Source: an uncultured Lachnospiraceae bacterium (GTDB lineage Bacteria > Bacillota > Clostridia > Lachnospirales > Lachnospiraceae). From it: a stretch of 64,000 nucleotides of DNA. A program made the translations under genes and the position numbers. The stretch covers positions 1 through 64,000 of the forward strand of contig CATOPL010000018.1 of assembly GCA_951802115.1 (NCBI GenBank), read 5' to 3'. This document shows, one piece after another, positions 9,096 through 17,777 of the stretch (the stretch's first letter is position 1; every line of letters starts with the position of its first letter). The notes below the pieces were generated by a model. It was not told the DNA's origin. It searched no databases and was given only the letters and a program-made list of their open reading frames with translations.

Positions 9096-10508
9096 ATGGA
9101 AGCAGAAATTATCAACATGGGATTTATATCTATTATCCCGGCTCTTATCGCGATCGTACTCTCGTTTGTCACGAGAAATACCATCGTATCACTGGTAGCC
9201 GCCTGTATCACCGGAACCCTGCTGGCAGGGCAGGGACTGATGGGTTTTCCGACTCTTTTAAAAGAAAGCCTTGGAACTACCAGCTTTTCATGGGTCATGC
9301 TTTTAAACACATTCATCGCCATCATTGTGGCATATTTTCAGAAAACCGGTGCAATTCAGAGCTTTTCCCAGATGATCCACGATAAAAATCTAAGCCGCCG
9401 GGGCGCGCAGCTTATGGCGTGGGTACTCGGTATTTTTGTCTATTTCAGTGATTCTTTCAGTCCGTTGTTTGTAGGAAGTACTATGAGAAGTATTACTGAC
9501 AAAGCACGTATCTCCCGTGAAAAACTGGCTTATATCGCAGATTCCACCTCCGCACCGGTCAGCGTTCTTGTACCGATCACCGGATGGGCAGCCTATTTAA
9601 GCGGACTTGCCGTAGGAATCGGCTGCATTGTCACAGATGAAGATGCCGCCGCTCTGTTTCTGCATGCGATTCCTTTTAATTTTTATGCGCTTCTTGCGGT
9701 GATCATGGTTGGACTGATTGGTTCCGGAATTGTAAAAGATTTCGGCCCTATGGCAAAAGCCGAGAGACGCGCTATGGAAGAGGGAAAAGTTCTGCGGGAC
9801 GGCGCAGTTCCTCTGATTGGCAAGGAGTTGACGGAAATGAAAGCATATGAAGGGATTCGTCCCAGAGTGTTTTTGAATTTTCTTCTGCCGGTTCTGATGA
9901 TCATCACCATCGCTTTGGGTACATATATCACTCTTGGTTCAGCCAAGACGATGGAGGCATTCCTGTTTGTCATTATTTTCATGAGCATCAGCATGATGAT
10001 ACAGGGAATTCCGTTCCGCGAAATCATGGATACGCTGACAGACGGCATCAAAGGAGCCGTTCCGGCCGTCACGCTTCTGGCACTGGCCTATTCTATCAAT
10101 GCTCTGAGCAAATCTATGGGAACTGCCAATTATATTGTATCGCTGAGTGAAGACTTTCTGACCCCGGCGCTGCTTCCGGCCATCATCTTTCTTATATCGG
10201 CGATTATGGCTTTCGCGACAGGCTCTTCGTGGGGCACCTTTGCCATCTGTATGCCCATCGCTCTTCCGCTGGCATTTACATTTACCGGCGGGGCTTTAAG
10301 TCCGCTGATCTATGCATGTTTTGCTGCAGTGGCAGGAGGAGGCGTATTCGGAGACCACTGCTCTCCGCTTTCAGATACAACGGTGCTGTCATCTACCGGG
10401 TCCGCTTCGGATCATATTGATCATGTCCAAACTCAGCTTCCTTATGCACTTTGCTGCGGCTCGCTGGCAGTCATTCTGTATCTGGTGATTGGTTTCTTAT
10501 TCATTTGA
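9096..10508 (+). CDS. NhaC-family Na+/H+ antiporter-type transporter
   Basis: A 470-residue polytopic membrane protein with about eleven hydrophobic segments and conserved NhaC-family sequences (VYFSDSFSPLFVGSTMR, SAPVSVLVPITGW, ATGSSWGTFAICMPIA, GGVFGDHCSPLSDTT). Members exchange Na+ for H+ or for small organic acids and amino acids; the substrate cannot be read here. Its position behind an alanine dehydrogenase-type gene suggests alanine, pyruvate or a related amino acid. A GGAGG lies nine bases before the start. The 3' end converges on prp. Confidence 0.85.
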   Translation: MEAEIINMGFISIIPALIAIVLSFVTRNTIVSLVAACITGTLLAGQGLMGFPTLLKESLGTTSFSWVMLLNTFIAIIVAYFQKTGAIQSFSQMIHDKNLSRRGAQLMAWVLGIFVYFSDSFSPLFVGSTMRSITDKARISREKLAYIADSTSAPVSVLVPITGWAAYLSGLAVGIGCIVTDEDAAALFLHAIPFNFYALLAVIMVGLIGSGIVKDFGPMAKAERRAMEEGKVLRDGAVPLIGKELTEMKAYEGIRPRVFLNFLLPVLMIITIALGTYITLGSAKTMEAFLFVIIFMSISMMIQGIPFREIMDTLTDGIKGAVPAVTLLALAYSINALSKSMGTANYIVSLSEDFLTPALLPAIIFLISAIMAFATGSSWGTFAICMPIALPLAFTFTGGALSPLIYACFAAVAGGGVFGDHCSPLSDTTVLSSTGSASDHIDHVQTQLPYALCCGSLAVILYLVIGFLFI

Positions 10509-10548
10509 CATAATATTCAGGCGCTGCATTACAGAAATTCCGATAGAT

Positions 10549-10863
10549 TCAGCAATGCAGCACCAGATATTTCTCACCATAAGCTTTTTGCACATCAGAT
10601 AATCCAAGCATCAGGGAATCCATCAGAAGCTCCGTTTCGGCGGAGATTTCTGATGTGAATTCCCAGCTTTCCACTACTCCGTCCCTGCAGTCGCAGGTAA
10701 ATGCATCTTCCGTAAATTTCTCTATAGAATTGATGGTGTTAATTACCAGTGCAGAAACTGCAGCACAGACGATATCCTCCCCGGGATCTGCATATCCTGC
10801 ATGCCCTTTTATCGTAAAAGTTTTATATCTGCCTTTTTCACGTATAACCTTGATCTGAATCAT
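10549..10863 (-). CDS. prp: ribosomal-processing cysteine protease Prp
   Basis: A 104-residue protein with the Prp signature: catalytic His in KGHAGYADPGED and catalytic Cys in DIVCAAVSALV. Prp removes the N-terminal extension of ribosomal protein L27 in Firmicutes. The ATG at 10863 overlaps the RNase E/G stop as ATGA, with AAAGGAG just upstream, so translation is coupled. Unusually, neither rplU (L21) nor rpmA (L27), between which prp normally lies, is present here; transcription next runs into the convergent nhaC end. The 113-residue reading from further upstream is not supported by a ribosome binding site. Confidence 0.92.
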   Translation of the reverse strand: MIQIKVIREKGRYKTFTIKGHAGYADPGEDIVCAAVSALVINTINSIEKFTEDAFTCDCRDGVVESWEFTSEISAETELLMDSLMLGLSDVQKAYGEKYLVLHC

Positions 10864-12053
10864 ATTCCACACTCCTTTGCCTGTTCCCAAAGTGTTTTTC
10901 TTTGTTTTTTGCGGGTCAGTTCCATCAGTCCCAGTCCCGTCATGTCTACTGCAGATGCTTTCTGAGGATCTCTTCGTAAAAATTCTTTCATACAGGCCAA
11001 AAGTTCCTGCTTTTTTTCTTTTCTCTCCATATCGACAAAATCCACCAGAATCATACCGGACAGATTCCGAAGCCTTAACTGTCTTGCAATCTCACCTGCC
11101 GCCTCAAGATTGATTTTCCAGATGGTCTCCTGTTTGTTTTTTCCGCTTGCGTATTTCCCTGTATTGACATCGATGACCGTCAAAGCTTCTGTCGGTTCTA
11201 TGATCAGGTAAGCGCCGGATTTCAGCCAGATTTTTGAGGAAAGGGCATCTGTCAGTCCTTTTTCCAGGCGATACAGTGCCTTTAAAGACAGCTTCTGATC
11301 TTCATAAAATCGAAGTTTCCCTGTATTCTCAGGCATCTCATCCTGAAGGAAATTCTGTATCTGTTCATATACCTCTTTATCATCCGTCAGGATCTCCTGC
11401 AAATTTTCACTCCTGCTGCCAAGAATCGCATCCAGATACGGCGGTCTGCCTTTCTGAACACAGGAGCGCACTGTGCGATGTACAGCCTGTTCCGTCAGAT
11501 AGCGATACTGATTGAGAAGTTTTTCATACTCTCTGCAAAAGTCTTCCTGTTCCGCCTGTCCAGCATTGGTTCTGATAATCAGTCCAGCATCGGGAAGACG
11601 CCAGTTTTCTATCCAGGTTCTGATTCTTACTTTGTCCTCAGATTTTAATTTTGAGGAGTAACCGACAACTGTATTTCCGGTCGTCAGTACCAGATATTTC
11701 CCTGTCAGACTGAGATTTGTTGTTACAGACGGCGCTTTTGTTTTTACCGCTTCTCTGCAGACCTGTACCAGAAGCTCATCGCCCTCTGTAAGCTTCATCT
11801 GTTTTTTCGGTCTGGTATAAATGGGAGATTTCACATCCTCCAGTGGAAGATAGCAGATGATTCCGTGATCAATTTCCACAAAAGCGGCGCCGATATTTTT
11901 AACAATATTTTTTACTTTTCCTATATAAATATTCCCCAGAATCGAAGACCGTCCAGCTGGAAGCAGGGATAATTCCATAAGTTTTCCTTCTTCATACAGC
12001 GCATCCGCCAACACTCCGTCCTGCAGACAGGTAATGATTTTGATATTATTCAA
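10860..12053 (-). CDS. rng: RNase E/G family endoribonuclease, short form
   Basis: A 397-residue RNase G/E catalytic domain: an S1-like RNA-binding region early (LGNIYIGKVKNIVKNIGAAF) and the two metal-binding aspartates in LTVIDVNTGKYASG and ILVDFVDMER. It ends at LWEQAKECGI, just where other family members have the CPxCxG zinc-link, so only one of the two link cysteines is present. The start is TTG at 12053, inside the end of the upstream gene and with GGGAGA seven bases before it; no ATG fits better. The next gene, prp, overlaps its stop. Loss of the zinc-link may affect tetramer formation; activity cannot be judged from sequence. Confidence 0.88.
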   Translation of the reverse strand: MNNIKIITCLQDGVLADALYEEGKLMELSLLPAGRSSILGNIYIGKVKNIVKNIGAAFVEIDHGIICYLPLEDVKSPIYTRPKKQMKLTEGDELLVQVCREAVKTKAPSVTTNLSLTGKYLVLTTGNTVVGYSSKLKSEDKVRIRTWIENWRLPDAGLIIRTNAGQAEQEDFCREYEKLLNQYRYLTEQAVHRTVRSCVQKGRPPYLDAILGSRSENLQEILTDDKEVYEQIQNFLQDEMPENTGKLRFYEDQKLSLKALYRLEKGLTDALSSKIWLKSGAYLIIEPTEALTVIDVNTGKYASGKNKQETIWKINLEAAGEIARQLRLRNLSGMILVDFVDMERKEKKQELLACMKEFLRRDPQKASAVDMTGLGLMELTRKKQRKTLWEQAKECGI

Positions 12054-12750
12054 TGTCTTCTCCCAGATTTTCCAGTGAAATCAGCACGCGGTCATCTTCT
12101 GACCCCTGGTTGGCATAGATCTCTTTTCGGTGGATCAGCAAAGCAGATGAAGGAATCTCCCTATTCGCCCAGACACCGAAAGCGTACATCAGAAGTTCCG
12201 GTTTCAGATTGTGTACGCTTCCTGCGGATAACTGCAGATCAAGCGCCTTGTCTTTCACAGAACAATCATAAATCCATGGACGTATGTCTACTTCCTGATG
12301 TCCTTTTTTGGTTTCTTTCAGAACCGGAATCTCCGTCTGAGAAATAAATTCCAGCCATCTCTCCTGCCATCCGTCTCCGGGTTCATATCCTTTTCGGAAA
12401 CGGACTTCATAATCTGCTGCAGCAACGATCGACATGGCATTTTTGCTGTTTTCCGGTAAAAGGCGAAAACTGATTACATCCATACCTTCTGCCATGGTCT
12501 CATTCATGCGTCTGATTGCTTCTTCGGAAGGCAGCGTACGGTTTACACGAATATCCACATATTCCGCTTCACTGGTCAGTCCCAGACCAAGAGGCGCTGC
12601 AAATGACATGATCATATGAGGACTGAAGCCTTCTGAAAAGCAGATATCAATATCTGCTCTGCGTATTACTTTCTGAAAATACCGCATGACATCCAGATGA
12701 CTGATAAATTTCATCGGACCATACTTACGGAATTTAATCCTGATGTTCAT
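12046..12750 (-). CDS. TIGR03936-family radical SAM-associated protein (DUF2344)
   Basis: A 234-residue cytoplasmic protein with the family opening IRIKFRKYGPMKFISHLD and the FSEGFSPHMIMSFAAPLGLG stretch. In many Firmicutes this domain is encoded next to, or fused to, the TIGR03960 radical SAM protein. Here the two genes overlap by 17 bases, so the products very likely act together. The biochemical function is not established; a role linked to ribosomes or RNA is inferred from the RNase E/G and prp neighbours. Confidence 0.88.
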   Translation of the reverse strand: MNIRIKFRKYGPMKFISHLDVMRYFQKVIRRADIDICFSEGFSPHMIMSFAAPLGLGLTSEAEYVDIRVNRTLPSEEAIRRMNETMAEGMDVISFRLLPENSKNAMSIVAAADYEVRFRKGYEPGDGWQERWLEFISQTEIPVLKETKKGHQEVDIRPWIYDCSVKDKALDLQLSAGSVHNLKPELLMYAFGVWANREIPSSALLIHRKEIYANQGSEDDRVLISLENLGEDIE

Positions 12751-14599
12751 GACAGATCCCTCCTCCCAGTACAGACGCGCCGCAGCCGGAACAGCTCTGC
12801 CTGCAGTTCGGCGTTACAGTTCCTTCCTGTGCGCGTTTCCATTCTCTTTCCAGAAATGCACGGTTTACGCCGATATCTATAAAATCCCACGGAAAGATTT
12901 CATCCAGTGCACGGGCTCTGGTTGTATAAAAATCAGTGTCAATGCCGCATTCTCTGAAAGCTTCCATCCACAGATCATTTTTAAAGAATTCACTCCAGGA
13001 GTCAAACAGGCAGCCTTTTTCGTAAGCCCGTCTGACTGCTTTGCCTGTTCTTCTGTCCCCTCTTGCCAGGATACCTTCCAGCACGGTGACATCCGCTTCA
13101 TGCCAGTTGTATTTTATACTTTTCTTATTTTTCTGTTCTTTAATCTCGTGATTGACCACATAAGCACGATGCAAAAATTCTTCTTTCGTACACATCTGCG
13201 CCCACTGAAACGGCGTAAACGGTTTCGGTACAAAGAAAGACGTACTGAGTACAATCTGACATCTCTTATTTCTCTGCTCCTTCGGCACATCATAAAAGCA
13301 TTCGGCAATTTTCTCAGCAAGCCAGGCAATATTTTTCATGTCTTCTTCATTTTCTGTCGGAAGACCCAGCATAAAATATAGCTTCACACGATTCCAACCG
13401 CCTTCAAACGCCTGACTGGCTCCCTGCAGAATAACTTCCTCTGTCAGTCCTTTATTGATTACGTTGCGAAGTCTCTGAGATCCCGCTTCCGGCGCGAAAG
13501 TCAGGCTGCTCTTTTTCACGTCCTGTACCTTTCCCATCACATCCAGGGAAAAAGCGTCAATCCGCAGAGAGGGCAGAGAAATATTAATTCCCCTGGCGCC
13601 GCATGTTTCAATCAAAAATTCTACCAGTTCTCCAAGCTTTGAATAGTCGCTGGAACTCAGGGAGCTCAGGGAGATTTCTTCATAACCGGTATTTTTCAGC
13701 ATCTCCTCCGCACAGCTTTTCAGCATGGAAACGTCACGTTCTCTGGTCGGACGGTACAGCATTCCTGCCTGACAGAACCGGCAGCCGCGGATACATCCTC
13801 TCTGAATCTCAAGCACCACCCTGTCCTGTGTTGCTTTCAGAAAAGGAACTACCGGTTTTCTGGGATAGAATGTATCTGTCACATCCTCAACAATCTGTTT
13901 TTTCACTTTCTCCGGAGCCTCAGGACAGTTGGGAGTCATGGACGCGATCGTTCCGTCTTCCTTATACACCACATCATAAAGAGATGGAACATAAATTCCC
14001 GGTATTTGCGCCGCCTGCTTTAAAAAATCTTTTCTTGGCAGTCCGCTTCTCTTCCACTCCTTATACAGATCCATCAAGCGGAAATACTGTGTTTCCCCTT
14101 CCCCGATGTAGAACAGATCAAAAAAATCTGCCAGAGGCTCCGGATTATAAGCACACGGACCTCCACCTATGACTACAGGGTGTTCTTTCGTACGCTCCTC
14201 TGCTCTCAGGGGAATCTGTGATAAATCCAGAATCTGCAGAATATTCGTATAACACATCTCGTACTGTATGGTAATGCCCAGAAAGTCAAATTTTTTCACC
14301 GGTTCCTGTGATTCCAGGGCAAAAAGCGGAATATTTTTCTCCCGCAGAACCTGATCCATATCTGTCCATGGTGAGTAGACACGTTCACACCAGATGTCTT
14401 CTCTCTGATTAAACATATCATACAGAATCTGGATGCCCAGATGAGACATGCCAATCTCATAGACATCCGGAAAGCACATGGCAAACCGGATATCCACTTT
14501 CTCCTTTTCTTTCATGACTGCATTGACTTCTCCGCCGATATAACGGGCAGGCTTTTCTACAGACATGAGAATCTCGTCTGATAATGCCAGTTTTCGCAT
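12734..14599 (-). CDS. TIGR03960-family B12-binding radical SAM protein
   Basis: A 621-residue protein with a cobalamin-binding-like N-terminal domain (CFPDVYEIGMSHLGIQILYD, GGGPCAYNPEPLADFFD), then a radical SAM core whose cluster motif is RGCIRGCRFCQAG, then TFAPEAGSQRLRNVINKG and GLPTENEED typical of the family. The C-terminus has a cysteine-rich end (CRQSCSGCGASVLGGGICH) that could bind a second cluster or metal. The length fits the standard family. It is followed by, and overlaps, the TIGR03936 partner and lies 23 bases downstream of a membrane protein gene. The reaction is unknown. Confidence 0.9.
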   Translation of the reverse strand: MRKLALSDEILMSVEKPARYIGGEVNAVMKEKEKVDIRFAMCFPDVYEIGMSHLGIQILYDMFNQREDIWCERVYSPWTDMDQVLREKNIPLFALESQEPVKKFDFLGITIQYEMCYTNILQILDLSQIPLRAEERTKEHPVVIGGGPCAYNPEPLADFFDLFYIGEGETQYFRLMDLYKEWKRSGLPRKDFLKQAAQIPGIYVPSLYDVVYKEDGTIASMTPNCPEAPEKVKKQIVEDVTDTFYPRKPVVPFLKATQDRVVLEIQRGCIRGCRFCQAGMLYRPTRERDVSMLKSCAEEMLKNTGYEEISLSSLSSSDYSKLGELVEFLIETCGARGINISLPSLRIDAFSLDVMGKVQDVKKSSLTFAPEAGSQRLRNVINKGLTEEVILQGASQAFEGGWNRVKLYFMLGLPTENEEDMKNIAWLAEKIAECFYDVPKEQRNKRCQIVLSTSFFVPKPFTPFQWAQMCTKEEFLHRAYVVNHEIKEQKNKKSIKYNWHEADVTVLEGILARGDRRTGKAVRRAYEKGCLFDSWSEFFKNDLWMEAFRECGIDTDFYTTRARALDEIFPWDFIDIGVNRAFLEREWKRAQEGTVTPNCRQSCSGCGASVLGGGICHEHQD

Positions 14600-14622
14600 T
14601 TTTTATCCTTTCAAATCTTTGG

Positions 14623-16218
14623 TTACTGTATAGATGTTACGGTCTGCAGTTCTTCACCTGCAATATACTCCATGGTAATCTGCCCGCCTTCTTTGAAACG
14701 GACAATCTGAGGAAATTCACTGATGATGATATCAAAGATCATATCCCTGCCGGAAAGCACCACATAATAATGCGAATTTCCTTCTATTACCACAGGGGCC
14801 ATAGTCTCTATTGTCCCGGTCACGGATTCCCCTACCGATATCGGTCCGCTGGAGATTCCGTTTGTCTTTAAAAGACTGATATATGCTTTTTCACACTCTG
14901 CTACGGTATCTCCGATCGCCACATTCTGATATTTTTTGATATTTACCATTGCATATTTTTTAACCAGACCGGCATCATCCTTCAGTGCCATAAAATAGGT
15001 CGGCTCATTTGCCACATTTAAAAGCAGCGGGAACGTGGAATGATATCCCAGGTTCTGTACCTGGCCTTCGGCGGAGTTCATAGCTGAATACTCTTCCGCA
15101 CCCGGACATGCATAATATTTGGCTTCCATCGTACGCTGGTTCATAAGAACAAATCCTACATTGGATTCATCTCCGCTCACGGATGTGATACCGGTATATA
15201 CCCACACATCATCTTCCATGGCCAGATAATTATATCCGTCTGTCGTCTGCAGACAGCCCTTTTGACTCAATACACTGTTGAAAAAACCATTCATATACAA
15301 CCCGTAATAATCGTAGAGCTGGATCAGCAGATTGGCGGAGTATACGGAATCCACCCACTGCGGACAGTTTTCTATTTCATAGCAGGATGTTTCACCCGTG
15401 ATCGCGTTGCAAAGAACCACCTTTCCGATCGTCTGACCGCCGAACAGCCCGATATTAAATTTTTTCACAGGACAGATCCAGTAAGGAGTTCCCTCCTCAT
15501 CAATTTCAAAACTTAACTGGTCAAATATATAAGTCGGGTAACGGAACCTCAGATGCCGATAAATATTTCGGTTAAAATACTCGCTCTGCGAATAGCGGAT
15601 ATAACTGCCTTCCGGAAGCCGGACGCACTCTGTATCCTGCGTCGTCATATCGATCATAATATAAGCCGGAATGCCTTCCCCCATATTTGTCAGCCATTTA
15701 ATAGGGCTGGCATACATAAGAGGTGTTACACGTATGGGTTTATTCTGATAGTTGATCTGTGTATACAGCGAACTGACTTCAAACTGAGATACCATATCGA
15801 TAAGCGATCCCATCTTCCGGTTTCCTAAAAGTGTCGCCGAACTTTTATCCAGAAGAGGAATCTCATCGTAGTTCACTTCAGCGATATCTTCTGTAAAAGT
15901 TCCCTCCTGCACAGACAACAGCTCATGATATTTATTAGCATTCACAATCGGAGACGACAGTATGGTTCCGATTCCATAGATAATCAGCAGGACAACTGCC
16001 ACCAGTCCTCCGACTTTCAATGGTCTGATATCGCCAGCCGGAATTCCGTCGCGAATTCTCCTTGCGCTGAAGAGAAGCGTCAGCACGATAACCAGAGAGA
16101 TGATGAACATCCAGAATCCGCTGGAATGAATATTCACTGCCGGAATCGTTACATAATAATACACACATGCTGCTGCGGCAATAAGAAGTGAAAGCAGCAG
16201 CTTTATTTTCAGTTTCAT
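14623..16218 (-). CDS. membrane protein of unknown function, 531 residues
   Basis: Not recognised beyond a general resemblance to conserved clostridial envelope proteins. Three hydrophobic segments lie within the first 100 residues (about 5-25, 33-52 and 68-87); the remaining about 430 residues are mixed alpha/beta without membrane helices and are presumably outside the cell. There is no lipobox, LPXTG or cysteine-rich motif. Start 16218 is supported by AAAGGAG upstream; the longer reading from 16269 is not. It lies between rlmH (91 bases upstream) and the radical SAM pair (23 bases downstream) in one orientation, so it is probably co-transcribed with them. Confidence 0.75.
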   Translation of the reverse strand: MKLKIKLLLSLLIAAAACVYYYVTIPAVNIHSSGFWMFIISLVIVLTLLFSARRIRDGIPAGDIRPLKVGGLVAVVLLIIYGIGTILSSPIVNANKYHELLSVQEGTFTEDIAEVNYDEIPLLDKSSATLLGNRKMGSLIDMVSQFEVSSLYTQINYQNKPIRVTPLMYASPIKWLTNMGEGIPAYIMIDMTTQDTECVRLPEGSYIRYSQSEYFNRNIYRHLRFRYPTYIFDQLSFEIDEEGTPYWICPVKKFNIGLFGGQTIGKVVLCNAITGETSCYEIENCPQWVDSVYSANLLIQLYDYYGLYMNGFFNSVLSQKGCLQTTDGYNYLAMEDDVWVYTGITSVSGDESNVGFVLMNQRTMEAKYYACPGAEEYSAMNSAEGQVQNLGYHSTFPLLLNVANEPTYFMALKDDAGLVKKYAMVNIKKYQNVAIGDTVAECEKAYISLLKTNGISSGPISVGESVTGTIETMAPVVIEGNSHYYVVLSGRDMIFDIIISEFPQIVRFKEGGQITMEYIAGEELQTVTSIQ

Positions 16219-16309
16219 GATACAAAGATCTCCTTTCTGAAGCATCAGTAACTGGTGACATTCTATCATAAAGGAACATTTCTAACAAGGCTTGTACCAG
16301 AACAAATAT

Positions 16310-16789
16310 TTATTTATGATATGGCGCACCGCTTCTGATCATATAGCTGCGGTAGATCTGTTCCAGAAGAACTACCCGCATCAGCTGATGAGGAAAAGTC
16401 ATCTTTGAAAAACTGAGTTTTAGATCCGCTTTTTCCAGAATCTGCGGGGACAGTCCGAGAGATCCCCCAATGATAAAGGTAATATGGCTGATTCCATTGA
16501 TATTCCATCGCTCCATTTGCTGCGATAGTTCTACCGAGTCAAACGTCTTTCCATTTATGGCCAGTACTACAACATAAGAATTTTCTGAGAGTTTCCGCAA
16601 AATACGATTGCCTTCTTTTTCCCGAATTTGTGATTCCTGCGCTTCACCGGCTCCATCCGGAGTCTTTTCATCCGGCACTTCTAACAGCTCCAGTTTGCAG
16701 AAACGGCTCAGACGTTTGGCGTATTCTTCAATCGCGGCTGTAAAATATTTTTCCTTGATCTTTCCTACTGCTATAACTGTAATTCTCAT
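16310..16789 (-). CDS. rlmH: 23S rRNA pseudouridine-1915 N3-methyltransferase RlmH
   Basis: A 159-residue SPOUT methyltransferase that modifies pseudouridine 1915 of 23S rRNA on the assembled 70S ribosome. Family landmarks: start MRITVIAVGKIKEKY, central VVVLAINGKTFDS, the trefoil-knot HITFIIGGSLGL, and the C-terminal MTFPHQLMRVVLLEQIYRS with terminal PYHK. Start 16789 is chosen because AAGGTGG lies upstream; four extra residues are possible from 16801. It is the first gene of the minus-strand run leading to prp. Confidence 0.95.
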   Translation of the reverse strand: MRITVIAVGKIKEKYFTAAIEEYAKRLSRFCKLELLEVPDEKTPDGAGEAQESQIREKEGNRILRKLSENSYVVVLAINGKTFDSVELSQQMERWNINGISHITFIIGGSLGLSPQILEKADLKLSFSKMTFPHQLMRVVLLEQIYRSYMIRSGAPYHK

Positions 16790-16802
16790 TCTGGATTCCA
16801 CC

Positions 16803-16831
16803 TTGTTTTTCCTTCGTTTTTTCTGTATAAT
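16803..16831 (+). promoter_or_regulatory. promoter of the zinc-ribbon protein gene
   Basis: TTGTTT (16803-16808), 17-base spacer, perfect TATAAT (16826-16831). It is divergent from rlmH and leaves a leader of about 130 bases before the start at 16967; no known RNA motif was recognised in that leader. Confidence 0.65.
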
Positions 16832-16966
16832 ATGACATGATCATTTAAATCGTTGCTGCCGGCAGGCATTCTGCGCAGAACTTTAAATGCTTTTGCCATC
16901 ATATTACTATGAAACTGTCCATATGAAAAGCTTTCTTTTTCATAACACGGCGAAAGGAGAACCGCT

Positions 16967-17599
16967 ATGCCCTGGTGTCCCATATGTAAAAATGAATATA
17001 TTGAAGGAAAAACACATTGTCCTGACTGCGATGCAGACTTGGTCGATGAATTGACGGAAGAGGTACCTCAGCAAGTAAAGGAAGTATCTGCTCCTGATCA
17101 GGAAGAACTTTCAGAGATTGCTGCCCGCGCCGCCGCTGCCAGGCAGATGAATACTCATGTCTCTGCCAGAGACCGTCATTCTGAAACCAAATCTTCCGCA
17201 TGGACATTTTTGATTGTAGGCAGTATCGGTTTTCTTATAATTACGCTTTCACTTGCAGGAGTGATTGTCCTTCCCTTCAACACTTTTTCACTTGCAGTTA
17301 TGGAAGGTCTGTTCCTGATTTTCCTCATTGTTGCCGGTATTTCTTTTAAAAATGCCATGAAAATGCTGGATGACATATCCCGGGAAGATGATCTGGAGTG
17401 CCGAATCCGGGCATGGGCAGCCAAACATCTGACCGTTGAAAGTCTGACTTCCGATATCGAAGAGAACCTGTCGGAGGAAATGAAATATTTTACGGTTTCC
17501 GAAATCATCCGCGAACGACTGATGTCTTCCTTTCCCGAAGTAGATGACGCTTATGCAGAAGAGCTGACGGAAACATTTTATAATGAGCTGTTTTCGTAA
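16967..17599 (+). CDS. zinc-ribbon membrane protein
   Basis: A 210-residue protein with an N-terminal zinc ribbon (Cys4, Cys7, Cys18, Cys21; WCPICKN and HCPDCD), a charged linker, two membrane helices at about 79-102 and 106-127, and an acidic helical C-terminal tail. Both termini are expected to be cytoplasmic. AAAGGAG precedes the start. Such zinc-ribbon plus membrane proteins are common and unassigned in Clostridia; no function is claimed. It is a single-gene transcript with its own promoter, convergent to the nfnAB operon. Confidence 0.8.
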   Translation: MPWCPICKNEYIEGKTHCPDCDADLVDELTEEVPQQVKEVSAPDQEELSEIAARAAAARQMNTHVSARDRHSETKSSAWTFLIVGSIGFLIITLSLAGVIVLPFNTFSLAVMEGLFLIFLIVAGISFKNAMKMLDDISREDDLECRIRAWAAKHLTVESLTSDIEENLSEEMKYFTVSEIIRERLMSSFPEVDDAYAEELTETFYNELFS

Positions 17600-17682
17600 G
17601 GCCCGATTTCCGCTGTTATTTGATTATTGCCACTTATAGGAGTGTGTGTTGTCAAAGTGACAGATAAGCATAACATATGTCC

Positions 17683-17737
17683 AAAAAACTCAGCCTCCAT
17701 AGCCAGCATTTTTATATATGCTGGCTATGGAGGCTGA
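17683..17737 (-). terminator. terminator of the nfnAB operon (20-bp perfect stem)
   Basis: Arms 17690-17709 and 17718-17737 are exact complements over 20 bp with an 8-base loop, and on the minus strand the stem is followed by six T (17683-17688). It lies just after the nfnB stop and can also stop the convergent plus-strand gene. Confidence 0.85.
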
Positions 17738-17777
17738 ATACTGTAGTTACATTCTCCGCCACAATTTCGCAGCTGTT

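Noticed and set aside
10519-10556. GCTGCATT/AATGCAGC inverted repeat between nhaC and prp as a terminator
   Set aside because: The stem is 8 bp with a loop over 20 bases, part of it lies inside the prp coding end, and no T run follows on either strand.
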